A stretch of 64,000 nucleotides of DNA from Burkholderiales bacterium. Lineage in GTDB: Bacteria; Pseudomonadota; Gammaproteobacteria; Burkholderiales; SG8-41. Numbering within the stretch: the stretch's first letter is position 1; the number at the start of each line of letters is the position of its first letter. The DNA lies in the NCBI GenBank assembly GCA_022841375.1, contig JALHRQ010000002.1, positions 186,001 to 250,000 of the forward strand. Reading direction: 5' to 3'. The notes below the pieces were generated by a model. That model was given only the letters and a program-made list of their open reading frames with translations. It was not told the DNA's origin and made no database searches. Of this stretch, positions 17,787-26,154 are shown one piece after another. Both the position numbers and the translations under genes were made by a program.

Positions 17787-17879
17787 CAGTGATTCCCCTC
17801 TAATGCTCTGAAGCCGGATCAACACGGCAGCATCTGCATTTCCGTCTCAAACAGACGCAAAATCAGGAGGGGCTCCGGC

Positions 17880-18833
17880 ATGCGCTTCGGTGTTCTGCTC
17901 GCTTCAATGCTGCTTTGTGCGAATGCTGCTGCACAAAGTTATCCCGAAAAAGCGGTCACCATGGTGGTGGCATTTCCGGCCGGCGGTTCGGCGGACATCA
18001 TTGCGCGCGCGATTGCCGAGCATATGACTGCCGCATGGAAACAGAATGTATTGGTGGTCAACCGCCCCGGCGCCAGCGGCAACATCGGCACCGAATCGGT
18101 GGTGCGTGCGGTGGCTGACGGCCACACGCTGCTCTACGGCACGACGGCGATTGCCAGCAGTCCCGCGGTGTATCCCAAGCTGGGCTACAACGTGCTGACC
18201 GATCTCGCCCCGGTCGGCCTCATCGTCAATCAGGCCAATGTGCTGGTCGTACATCCCTCGTTGCCGGCGAAATCGGTCAAGGATCTGATCGCACTGGACC
18301 GTGCGCATCCGAAAACACTGAACTCGGCCTCCGCCGGTGTCGGCAGTTCCAACCATCTGGCGCTGGTGCTGTTCAACATGCTGTCCGACGCAAAAATCGG
18401 CCACATCCCGTACAAAGGTGCGGCGCCGGCAGTGGCGGAAACCATGGGTGGTCATGTGCACATGACCTTCGCGCCCGTGGCTGCGGCGGTGCCGCCGGTG
18501 CAGTCCGGAAAGTTGCGTGCGCTGGGCATCAGCTCGATCAAACGCTCGAAAACGCTGCCCGATGTGCCAACCATCGATGAAGGTGGGGTCGCCGGTTATG
18601 AGGCCGGCGGCTGGAACGCGATGCTGGCACCGGCGAATACGCCGCGCGACGTCGTGCTCAAGATCAACCAGACCATACACACCGCTCTCGCCAATCCGCG
18701 CACGCAGGATCTGCTGGCCAAATCCGGTGTGGAACAGGTGACCGGCTCGCCCGAGGAATTCGCCAGTTTCCTCAAAAGCGAAGTCGTTAAATGGGGCAAG
18801 GTGGTCAAGGCTGCGGGCCTGTCCCTGCACTAA
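17880..18833 (+). CDS. Bug-family TTT substrate-binding protein
   Basis: This 317-residue periplasmic receptor has a short signal peptide (MRFGVLLASMLLCANAAAQ) and the Bug motifs YPEKAVTMVVAFPAGGSADI, VVNRPGASGNIGTESVV, DGHTLLYGTTAIA, IGHIPYKGAAPAVAETMGG and VKWGKVVKAAGLSLH. The ATG is placed by AGGAGGGG 5-13 bases upstream. It stands between the lactonase gene and an acyl-CoA dehydrogenase gene with ~140-base gaps, so it may have its own promoter. Ligand unknown. Confidence 0.93.
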   Translation: MRFGVLLASMLLCANAAAQSYPEKAVTMVVAFPAGGSADIIARAIAEHMTAAWKQNVLVVNRPGASGNIGTESVVRAVADGHTLLYGTTAIASSPAVYPKLGYNVLTDLAPVGLIVNQANVLVVHPSLPAKSVKDLIALDRAHPKTLNSASAGVGSSNHLALVLFNMLSDAKIGHIPYKGAAPAVAETMGGHVHMTFAPVAAAVPPVQSGKLRALGISSIKRSKTLPDVPTIDEGGVAGYEAGGWNAMLAPANTPRDVVLKINQTIHTALANPRTQDLLAKSGVEQVTGSPEEFASFLKSEVVKWGKVVKAAGLSLH

Positions 18834-18979
18834 GCCGCAGGACTGTAAACAGCACCGCTTCAACATGTAAGCGGTTTCATCATCAGGGATTTTTCCATGA
18901 TGCGGATTGCGCCCGTTGTACTGACTAAGAGTGCAGCGGGCGGTAAAATGCGCCTTTCTCCAACCTGCCATTTCAGATC

Positions 18980-20143
18980 ATGGATTTCCACTTTACCCCC
19001 GAACAGGAACAGTTCCGCGACGCCGTGCGCGGTTTTGCCGAGCGTCATTTGCGCGACGGTGCGCTGAAGCGCGCGCACCAGGAAGAACATCCCTGGGATG
19101 TCGCCAAGCTGATGGCCGAACAGGGCCTGATGGGCATCACCATGAAGGAAGAAGATGGCGGCCAGGGCGGCTCGCTGATGGACGCCATCATCGCCATCGA
19201 AACCATTGCTTCGATCTGTCCGCGCAGCGCCGACGTGATCCAGGCCGGCAACTTCGGCCCGGTGCGCGTGCTCGCCGAATACGGCACGCCGGACCAGAAA
19301 AAACGTTACCTCGACAAGATCCTCGCCGGGGAATCGGTGATCACCGTCGGCATGACCGAACCGGAAGCCGGTTCCGCGGTGACCGATCTCAAAACCACGG
19401 CCACGCCCGATGGTGACGGCTACCGCATCAACGGCGTCAAGGTGTTCCAGACCCACGCCTCATACGCCGAAGTGATGCTGACCTATGTGCGCTTCGGCCC
19501 CGGCGTCGGCGGCATCGGCTCGGTGCTGATCCCGCGCGATGCCGAAGGCTTTAAACAAGGTGCGCCGTCGAAGTTCCTCAACGGCGAAGACTGGGTGCAG
19601 ACCTATCTTGACAACGTCTATGTCGGCCCCGAAAACGTGATGCTCAAGGAAGGCGGCTTCAAGAAGCAGATCGCCGGCTTCAACGTCGAGCGCATCGGCA
19701 ACACCGCGCGTTCGCTGGCCTTCGGCCGTTATGCCTACAACATCGCCCGCGAATGGGCGTTGCAGCGCAAGCAGTTCGGTCGTCTGCTGTGTGAATTTCA
19801 GGGCCTGCAGTGGAAATTCGCCGACATGAAAATGAAGCTCGATGCCGGCCAGCTGCTGCTGTACCGGGCGGCGGTGAATGCCGACAACGGCATCCCCTCG
19901 GCGGATGACACCGCGATTGCCAAGGCCTTCTGCAACCAGGCCGGCTTCGACATCTGCAATGAAGCCATGCAGATCATGGGCGGCATGGGCTATACCGATG
20001 AATCGCTGGTGGAGTACTGCTTCCGCAAATGCCGCGGCTGGATGATTGCCGGCGGCTCGATCGAAATCCTGAAGAACCGCATTGCCGAAGGCATTTTCGA
20101 GCGCAGCTTCTCTCAGCGCCCGCCTAAGACCAGTGAAAAGTAA
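18980..20143 (+). CDS. Acyl-CoA dehydrogenase family protein
   Basis: This 387-residue FAD enzyme oxidises an acyl-CoA at alpha-beta. The three-part fold is visible: a helical N terminus (MDFHFTPEQEQFRDAVRGFA), the middle beta-domain with VGMTEPEAGSAVTDLKTTA and GYRINGVKVFQTHA, and the C-terminal four-helix bundle with REWALQRKQFGRLLCEFQGL and MQIMGGMGYTDESLVEYCFR. The segment near the end is WMIAGGSIEILKNRIAEGIF, not the YEGTSQIQ form of the paralogue at 48305, so the catalytic base may be placed differently. It is followed by an acyl-CoA synthetase gene, consistent with activation then dehydrogenation. Confidence 0.92.
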   Translation: MDFHFTPEQEQFRDAVRGFAERHLRDGALKRAHQEEHPWDVAKLMAEQGLMGITMKEEDGGQGGSLMDAIIAIETIASICPRSADVIQAGNFGPVRVLAEYGTPDQKKRYLDKILAGESVITVGMTEPEAGSAVTDLKTTATPDGDGYRINGVKVFQTHASYAEVMLTYVRFGPGVGGIGSVLIPRDAEGFKQGAPSKFLNGEDWVQTYLDNVYVGPENVMLKEGGFKKQIAGFNVERIGNTARSLAFGRYAYNIAREWALQRKQFGRLLCEFQGLQWKFADMKMKLDAGQLLLYRAAVNADNGIPSADDTAIAKAFCNQAGFDICNEAMQIMGGMGYTDESLVEYCFRKCRGWMIAGGSIEILKNRIAEGIFERSFSQRPPKTSEK

Positions 20144-20220
20144 GGCGTGAGGAGTGAGGAGTTAACCCGCCGCGTCGTACCCGCCCTACCCCTCACCCTT
20201 TACGCCTCACATTTCACGCT
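20141..20220. repeat. GTGAGG-type imperfect inverted repeat
   Basis: Left arm around ggcgtgaggagtgagg (from 20144) and right arm around cctcaccctttacgcctcac (from 20191) are imperfect reverse complements. Together they fill the 85-base gap between the acyl-CoA dehydrogenase and acyl-CoA synthetase genes and end just before the latter's ATG. It has the look of a REP-like dispersed element. Confidence 0.5.
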
Positions 20221-20228
20221 TAAAAGCC

Positions 20229-22304
20229 ATGTCGACCAACAAACTCTATCAAGCCGTATTCGATCCCCGCTCCATCGCGCTGATCGGCGCATCGAGCGAC
20301 GAAAAGAAAAACACCTCGCGTCCGCAGCGTTATCTGAAGCGCCACGGCTACCAGGGTACGCTGATTCCGGTGAATCCGGCACGCGCCGAAATTTTCGGCG
20401 ACAAGGCGTATCCGGATGTGACTTCCATCCCCGGCGAAGTCGATCACGCCTTTGTCATGGTGCCGGCAAAAGCGGTGCCCGAAGCGGTCAAGCAGTGCGT
20501 CGCTAAAAAAATCCCCGTGGTCACGGTGTACAGCGACGGCTTTGCCGAAACCGGCGCGGAAGGCCGCATCAAGCAACTGGAACTGAACGACATCATCCGC
20601 GGCAGCAGCACGCGGCTGGTCGGCCCCAACTGCATCGGCTTGATGAGCACGCAGACCCATCTCGCGCTGTCGGTAAATGCGGTGCTGGAGAAACTCGAAA
20701 TCACCCCCGGCGGAATGGCGATTGTGTCGCAATCGGGCAGCATGATGGGCGGCCTGATGTCGCGCGGCCTCGGCCGCGGCGTCGGTTTCTCCAAACTGAT
20801 TTCGGTCGGCAACGAAGCCGACTTGGGTGTCGGCGAACTTGCGGGCCTGCTGGTCGACGACCCGCATACCGATGCCATTCTGCTGTTCATGGAAACCATC
20901 CGCGATGCCCCGCACCTTGCTGAGGCTGCGCGCCGCGCCTACGCCGTCAACAAACCGGTGATCGTTTACAAGCTCGGCCGTTCCGAAGTCGGCCAGGATC
21001 TCGCCGCTTCGCATACCGGCGCAATGGCCGGCACCGACGAGGCCGTCGACGCTTTTTTCAAGGCTCACGCGATACTCCGCGTAGAAACGCTGGAAGCGCT
21101 GTTCGAACTGCCGGCGCTGGTCAAGGGCCGCAAACCGAACAAAAAACACCGGGTCGCGGCGATGACCACCACCGGCGGCGGTGCAGCCTGCGTGGTGGAT
21201 CGCATCGGCACCTACGGCGTTGATGTCGTCGGCCCGACCGATGCGCTTGTTGCTGCACTGGCGCAGAACAACATCACCATCAACAAGTCACGCATCACTG
21301 ACCTGACGCTCGCCGGCGCGAAAAAGGAAATCTACGGCGGCGTGCTCAATGCGCTGCTGGCGTCCGACCATTGCGACCTGGTGCTGGCAGTCGCCGGCAG
21401 CTCGGCACAGTTTCAACCGCAAATCGCTGTCGAGCCGCTGGTCGAAGCCAACCGTGGCGACAAGGCGCTGGCGGTGTTTCTCGCGCCGCATGCCGAAGCC
21501 TCACTCCAGTTGCTGGCGAGTGCCGGTGTTGCCGGTTTCCGCACGCCGGAGTCCTGCGCGGATTCGATCCGTGCCTGGAAACAATGGGTGCCGCCGCTGG
21601 CGATTCCGGCAGCGGATGCCAAACACACTGCCGCAGCCGACGCCTTGCTGAAAGCGGCGCCGGGCAAACAACTCAACGAACAACAGGCTTGTGGCGTTTT
21701 CGGTGCGCTGGGCGTACCCCAGGCGCAGACTGCGGTGATGACCGATGCCAACGCCAAGGTCGATATCGGTTTTCCGGTGGTCGCCAAAATCCTGTCACCG
21801 GATATCGCACACAAGACCGATGCCGGCGGCGTGGTGTTGAACATCGGCGATGCCGCAGCTCTGAATCAGGCGGCAACGGACATCTTTACCCGCGTCAAAG
21901 CGAAACATCCGCAGGCGAAACTCAACGGCATCCTGGTACAGCGCATGGAGCGTGGACTGGCCGAAGTCATCGTCGGTTACAAACGCGATCCGCAGGTCGG
22001 GCCGCTGGTGGTGATCGGCGTCGGCGGCGTACTCGCCGAAATCTACAAGGATTTCACGATGCGCCTGGCCCCGGTGACGCCGGAAACCGCGCTGCAGATG
22101 ATCGAAGAAGTCAAAGGCCTAGCGGTGATCCGCGGTTATCGCGGCATGACCAAAGGCGACTGCAATGCGCTGGCCGAAGCCGTGGCGGCGTTTTCGCAAC
22201 TGGCTGCGTTCGATGACATCGCCGAAGCCGAAATCAATCCGCTGATCGTCCGCAAAGAAGGCGAAGGCGTGGTGGCCGTGGACGGCCTGATCGTCAGGCA
22301 GTAA
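20229..22304 (+). CDS. NDP-forming acyl-CoA synthetase (CoA-binding plus ATP-grasp)
   Basis: This 691-residue single-chain enzyme of the acetyl-CoA synthetase (ADP-forming)/Pat family makes or cleaves acyl-CoA with NDP/NTP through a phospho-His. Order of domains: an N-terminal CoA-binding Rossmann domain (FDPRSIALIGASSDEKK), the ligase-CoA domain with MAIVSQSGSMMGG and the phospho-His loop ASHTGAMAGTDEAVDAFFK (about residues 260-278), then a C-terminal ATP-grasp half (FPVVAKILSPDIAHKTDAGG and VIGVGGVLAEIYKDF). No GNAT domain is fused. It likely feeds the preceding acyl-CoA dehydrogenase. The stop is 46 bases before the selenoprotein start. Confidence 0.92.
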   Translation: MSTNKLYQAVFDPRSIALIGASSDEKKNTSRPQRYLKRHGYQGTLIPVNPARAEIFGDKAYPDVTSIPGEVDHAFVMVPAKAVPEAVKQCVAKKIPVVTVYSDGFAETGAEGRIKQLELNDIIRGSSTRLVGPNCIGLMSTQTHLALSVNAVLEKLEITPGGMAIVSQSGSMMGGLMSRGLGRGVGFSKLISVGNEADLGVGELAGLLVDDPHTDAILLFMETIRDAPHLAEAARRAYAVNKPVIVYKLGRSEVGQDLAASHTGAMAGTDEAVDAFFKAHAILRVETLEALFELPALVKGRKPNKKHRVAAMTTTGGGAACVVDRIGTYGVDVVGPTDALVAALAQNNITINKSRITDLTLAGAKKEIYGGVLNALLASDHCDLVLAVAGSSAQFQPQIAVEPLVEANRGDKALAVFLAPHAEASLQLLASAGVAGFRTPESCADSIRAWKQWVPPLAIPAADAKHTAAADALLKAAPGKQLNEQQACGVFGALGVPQAQTAVMTDANAKVDIGFPVVAKILSPDIAHKTDAGGVVLNIGDAAALNQAATDIFTRVKAKHPQAKLNGILVQRMERGLAEVIVGYKRDPQVGPLVVIGVGGVLAEIYKDFTMRLAPVTPETALQMIEEVKGLAVIRGYRGMTKGDCNALAEAVAAFSQLAAFDDIAEAEINPLIVRKEGEGVVAVDGLIVRQ

Positions 22305-22350
22305 CAAGAACAGTACGGGTCGTACGCGACCCGGTGGAGGAGCTTGGCAG

Positions 22351-22869
22351 ATGGCACAAAGCCTGGGCAACAAGCTGGACACGGGGGATCGATTTCCCGA
22401 TCTGGATCTGCCGCTGGTCAGCGGCGATACGCAGCGCATCTCGGCGCTGGCCGCCGGGCAATGGAGCGTGGTGCTGCTGTACCGCGGCGATTGGTGAAGA
22501 TACTGTCGTCAGCAGTTGGCTGACTATCAGACATGGCTGCCCGACCTGAAACAACTCGGCATCGCAGTCATCGCGGCTTCGGTGGATACGCAGGAGAACG
22601 CTTGCAAATCCGTCGCTACGCAAAATCTGACCTATCCGGTGGGCCACAGCCTGGATTATCAGGACATCAGCCGCCGCACTGGCGCTTTCATCGAGCATGA
22701 GCGCAAAATCCTCCATGCCACGGGCTTCCTGCTCAAACCCGACCTGACCATACATGTCGCCACTTATTCAACCGGACCGATCGGCCGGCTCACGCCCAAT
22801 GACGTGAGTTCGATCGTGCGACTGAGCCTCGCCAAAACAACAGCACCCCAAGGAGAAAAAACATGTTGA
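22351..22869 (+). CDS. Peroxiredoxin-like selenoprotein with in-frame TGA (Sec49, U-x-x-C)
   Basis: A 172-residue thioredoxin-fold protein can be read from the ATG at 22351 to the TGA at 22867 only if the in-frame TGA at 22495-22497 (codon 49) is decoded as selenocysteine. That codon falls in LLYRGDW-U-RYCRQQLADY. This is precisely where peroxiredoxin-like AhpC/TSA relatives have the Cys of a W-C-x-x-C motif, so the site becomes U49-R-Y-C52. Both sides are family-like: GDRFPDLDLPLVSGD before, and VIAASVDTQENACKSV and FLLKPDLTIHVATYSTGPIG after. GGAGG at 22336-22340 precedes the start, and the 3' end holds the ribosome-binding site of the next gene, overlapping its start. A SECIS-like hairpin follows the TGA. 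Expected role: thiol/peroxide redox chemistry. Alternative: a nonsense mutation or sequencing error. Confidence 0.88.
22503..22530 (+). promoter_or_regulatory. Candidate bacterial SECIS element
   Basis: Just after the in-frame TGA, gtcagc (22508-22513) pairs perfectly with gctgac (22519-22524) around a 5-base loop agttg. Beyond a small internal loop, ctg (22503-22505) can pair with cag (22528-22530). The loop starts 16 bases after the TGA and has G then T at its second and third positions. That fits the known bacterial SECIS pattern (hairpin within the coding region, G among the first loop bases, roughly 16-37 bases from the UGA). It would bind SelB carrying Sec-tRNA. Confidence 0.75.
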
Positions 22870-24221
22870 TGGAACAACTCGCTGACTACGCCATTCGCGA
22901 ACAGACTTCGAAGCTGCCGCCGCAGGTGATCCACCATGCCAAACGGGCGGTGATCGACTGGTATGCAGCGTTGCTGCCGGGCAGCGTGGTCAATCCGGCG
23001 GTGTTGATGGAACAGGCGTTTGCCGAAGATCTTGATCGCGGCCGTGCGCGCCTCGCCACCGGCCGTCGCGCCACATTGCGCGCCGCCGCGCTGATCAACG
23101 GTGCAGCTTCGCATTCGGTCGAGTTCGACGACATTTACCGTGACGCCGGTTACCACCCGGGCAGCCCGACCATTTCAGCGGCGCTGGCCGCGGCACAGGC
23201 GTCGGGCGCATCCGGCGAGCGTTTCCTGCGCGGCGTAATCGTCGGCTACGAAATCTCCACGCGCATCGGTGAAGCGGTGATGCCGTCGCATTACAAGTAC
23301 TGGCACACCACCGGCACCGTCGGCGCGTTCGGCGCGGCGGCCGCGGCTGCGACGATTCTCGGCGCAAACAAGGAACAGTTCATGCACGCGATGGCGACCG
23401 TCGGCAGTTTTGCCTCAGGCCTGCAGCAGGCCTTCCGTTCGCAGGCGATGACCAAGCCGCTGCACGGCGGTCATGCTGCGGATGCCGGCTGCTGGGCAGC
23501 GATGGCAGCGATGAAAGGCCTCACCGGCGCGCTCGACATGCTTGAAGGCGAAGTCGGCTTCGGCAATGCGATGAGCGTGAATCCCGACTGGAACAAGGCG
23601 ACCAAAGGCTTGGGCGTTGATTACCACATCAACCAGATGACGTTCAAAAACCACGGCTGCTGCGGTCACACCTTCCCGTCCATTGACGGCGCGCTGCATC
23701 TGCAGAAGCAGCACGGCTTTACGCACAAGGATGTGAAACACATCCGGCTGCACACCTACAAGGCCGGTCTTAACATCATCGACAACAACAATCCGGAAGG
23801 CGAATACCAGGCCAAGTTCAGCATTCAGTACACCGTCGCCCACGCGCTGGTGCGCGGCAGCGTGCGGCTTAACGCTTTTGACCCCGACCACCTGAGCGAT
23901 CCCGATGTGCGGACGCTGCTGAAAAAGATCGAGCCGATTGCCGACCCCGAGATCTCCAAAGGTTATCCCGGACGCCGCGAATCACGGGTGGAAATCGAAC
24001 TCAACGATGGCCGCAAGTTCGAGCACTTCCAGCCATACCGCAAGGGTGATCCGGAACTGCCCCTGACCGACGAAGAACTCAACGACAAGTTCATTGAACT
24101 CGCCGAGCCGGTGATCGGCAAAGCCGGCGCGGCATCGCTGCTCAAGCAGTTGTGGGATACCGAAAAACTGGCCAACGTCGATTACGACACCGGAAACGTG
24201 ACAAAACGAGCAGCAGGCTGA
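22863..24221 (+). CDS. MmgE/PrpD-family protein
   Basis: This 452-residue protein is related to 2-methylcitrate dehydratase and cis-aconitate decarboxylase. The N-terminal KRAVIDWYAALLPGS, LINGAASHSVEFDDIYRDAG around the active site, HPGSPTISAALAAAQASG, and KPLHGGHAADAGCWAAMAAM are family landmarks, as is HGCCGHTFPSIDGALHL later. It is a divergent paralogue of the 15267 gene. The ATG at 22863 overlaps the end of the selenoprotein gene by 7 bases, and its AAGGAG site lies within that gene, so translation is probably coupled. A Bug gene follows after 39 bases. Confidence 0.9.
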   Translation: MLMEQLADYAIREQTSKLPPQVIHHAKRAVIDWYAALLPGSVVNPAVLMEQAFAEDLDRGRARLATGRRATLRAAALINGAASHSVEFDDIYRDAGYHPGSPTISAALAAAQASGASGERFLRGVIVGYEISTRIGEAVMPSHYKYWHTTGTVGAFGAAAAAATILGANKEQFMHAMATVGSFASGLQQAFRSQAMTKPLHGGHAADAGCWAAMAAMKGLTGALDMLEGEVGFGNAMSVNPDWNKATKGLGVDYHINQMTFKNHGCCGHTFPSIDGALHLQKQHGFTHKDVKHIRLHTYKAGLNIIDNNNPEGEYQAKFSIQYTVAHALVRGSVRLNAFDPDHLSDPDVRTLLKKIEPIADPEISKGYPGRRESRVEIELNDGRKFEHFQPYRKGDPELPLTDEELNDKFIELAEPVIGKAGAASLLKQLWDTEKLANVDYDTGNVTKRAAG

Positions 24222-24260
24222 TATTACTCATCGCTTTTAAACACCACCGGAGGAGTACCC

Positions 24261-25223
24261 ATGAAAAAACCCCTGATGCTTTTGGCGCTGGTGGCGATGG
24301 TCTCTCCGGTGAGTGCCGCTGAACAGTTTCCAACGCGACCCATCCGCGTCATCGTGCCTTACGCGCCCGGCGGCAATGTCGACATTTCGGCGCGCATCAT
24401 CGCGCCGCCGCTGGCCGAAGCCCTCGGCCAAACCGTTGTTGTCGATAACCGCCCGGGTGCCGGCGGCAATCTCGGCGCGTCGATGGTGGCGAAAGCAACA
24501 CCCGACGGCTACACGCTGCTGGTCGGCTCGAGCGGTCCGCTGTCGGTGAATCCGGTGATTTTCAAAAACCTGCCTTATGACACGCTGAAGGACTTTGCGC
24601 CGATCTCGACCGTGCAGGCGGTGCCGCTGGTGGTGCTCGCCGGGCCGAAATCCAATATCAATTCGATTGCCGATGTCATCACTGCGGCAAAAGCACGGCC
24701 GGGCAAGCTGACGATGGCGTCAGCCGGCGCCGGCACCACCAACCATTTTGCAATCGAGCTGTTCGCGCATATGGCCAATGTGAAATTGCTGCACGTGCCG
24801 TACAAAGGCAGCGGCCCGGCCCTGTCCGAACTTCTCGGCGGCCAGGTTGAAACCATGATCGACCAGCTGGCGGCCTCCATCGGTTATGTGCGCGACGGCC
24901 GGCTGAAAGTGCTGGCGGTGACCACACAGCAACGCGCGGCGGCGCTGCCCAATGTGCCGACGCTCGAGGAGCTGGGCTATAAGGGTTATCAGGCCGCAAC
25001 GCTGCTCGGCCTGCTCGCGCCGGCAGGCACACCCAAGCCGGTGGTCGTCAAGCTCAATGCCGGCGTGCGCAAAATCATGGACAACCACACCGTCGCCGAA
25101 AGATTCCGCGGCCTCGGTGCCAACCCGGGCGCGAGCTCACCCGAGGAATTCACCACGCGCATCCGCGATGAACTGGAACAGTGGCGGACGCTGGTCAAAC
25201 AACTCAACCTGAAATTCGAATAA
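24261..25223 (+). CDS. Bug-family TTT substrate-binding protein
   Basis: This 320-residue periplasmic receptor has a signal peptide (MKKPLMLLALVAMVSPVSAA) and the motifs FPTRPIRVIVPYAPGGNVDI, VVVDNRPGAGGNLGASMV, DGYTLLVGSSGPL, LLHVPYKGSGPALSELLGG and EQWRTLVKQLNLKFE. GGAGGAG precedes the ATG. The ligand-loop APGGNVDI and the GSGPAL segment are shared with the Bug gene at 26868. The two look like recent paralogues bracketing the lyase and bicupin genes. It is probably part of a unit running from the selenoprotein gene to the bicupin. Confidence 0.93.
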   Translation: MKKPLMLLALVAMVSPVSAAEQFPTRPIRVIVPYAPGGNVDISARIIAPPLAEALGQTVVVDNRPGAGGNLGASMVAKATPDGYTLLVGSSGPLSVNPVIFKNLPYDTLKDFAPISTVQAVPLVVLAGPKSNINSIADVITAAKARPGKLTMASAGAGTTNHFAIELFAHMANVKLLHVPYKGSGPALSELLGGQVETMIDQLAASIGYVRDGRLKVLAVTTQQRAAALPNVPTLEELGYKGYQAATLLGLLAPAGTPKPVVVKLNAGVRKIMDNHTVAERFRGLGANPGASSPEEFTTRIRDELEQWRTLVKQLNLKFE

Positions 25224-25248
25224 CCGTTATCAGATCGGGAAATCACAG

Positions 25249-26154
25249 ATGAGCAAAATAATCCAGCGCCAAACCGCAAGACTGCGCGAGCTACTGGCAC
25301 GTCCCGGGTGCCTCGTCGCGCCGGGCGTCGCCGATGCGTTCGGCGCGCGCCTGGTGAAGATGGAGGGTTTCGATGCGGTGTACATGACCGGCTTCGGCAC
25401 CAGCCTGACGCGGCTGGGCATGCCCGATGTCGGTCTGCTCACTGCCACCGAAATGATCGACAACGCCAGCCGCATCGCCGAAGCGTCAGAGCTTCCGGTC
25501 ATTGCCGATGCTGACACCGGTTACGGCAATCCGATCAATACCCGGCGTACCATCCGCGATTACGAGAAGGCCGGTGTCGCCGGCGTGCATCTCGAAGACC
25601 AGGCCTGGCCCAAACGCTGCGGCCATCTCGCCGGCAAACGCGTGATTCCGACCGCGGAAATGGTCGCCAAGATCAAGGCCGCCTGCGATGCGCGGCGCGA
25701 TGACGACTTCGTGATCATCACCCGCACCGACGCCATCGCCATCGAAGGCCTCGACGCCGCGCTGGAGCGCGGCGAGCGTTACCGTGAAGCCGGCGCCGAC
25801 ATGCTGTTCATCGAAGCGCCGGTGGGTCGTGAGCAGGTGGAAATCGTGTCGAAGCGTTTCAAGGGTGTGCCACTGCTCTACAACATGGCCGCCAGCGGCA
25901 AAACGCCCGATCTGCCCGCCGATGAACTCGGCAAGCTCGGTTTCAAACTGGCGATTTATCCGAACTGGCTGCTGCTCGCAGCAATACCCGCGATGCAGAA
26001 CCTGCTGCGAGAACTGAAAAAGACCGGCTCGATTGCGCACATGCGCGACAAGGTCGCCAACTTCAAGCAGTTCACGGATATCGCAGGCCTGCCGGAAATC
26101 CAGGAACTCGAAAACCGCTACGGTCTGCCCGAAGAGCAGCGCGCCGCGTTATGA
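25249..26154 (+). CDS. Isocitrate lyase/PEP mutase superfamily enzyme
   Basis: A 301-residue TIM-barrel C-C or P-C lyase. Metal- and substrate-site motifs are VYMTGFGTSLTRLGMPD (N-terminal strand), PVIADADTGYGNPINTRRTI, VHLEDQAWPKRCGHLAGKRV (the flexible catalytic loop with K-R-C-G-H), and IITRTDAIAIEGLDAALER. The KRCGH loop is typical of 2-methylisocitrate lyase and 2,3-dimethylmalate lyase-like members and argues for C-C bond cleavage rather than phosphonate chemistry. Oxaloacetate decarboxylase-like activity is also possible. The 3' end overlaps the bicupin start (ATGA at 26151). Confidence 0.9.
   Translation: MSKIIQRQTARLRELLARPGCLVAPGVADAFGARLVKMEGFDAVYMTGFGTSLTRLGMPDVGLLTATEMIDNASRIAEASELPVIADADTGYGNPINTRRTIRDYEKAGVAGVHLEDQAWPKRCGHLAGKRVIPTAEMVAKIKAACDARRDDDFVIITRTDAIAIEGLDAALERGERYREAGADMLFIEAPVGREQVEIVSKRFKGVPLLYNMAASGKTPDLPADELGKLGFKLAIYPNWLLLAAIPAMQNLLRELKKTGSIAHMRDKVANFKQFTDIAGLPEIQELENRYGLPEEQRAAL

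Noticed and set aside
22334-22549. A 71-residue frame and a 117-residue frame (from 22516) taken as two separate small genes around the TGA at 22495
   Set aside because: They are partly out of frame with the good ribosome-binding site, or lack a start signal. The frame through the TGA gives one complete thioredoxin-fold protein, so a single recoded gene explains both.
22351-22869. Pseudogene by nonsense mutation
   Set aside because: The stop falls on the exact catalytic Cys position, a SECIS-like hairpin follows at the right distance, and the rest of the frame is intact and coupled to the next gene.
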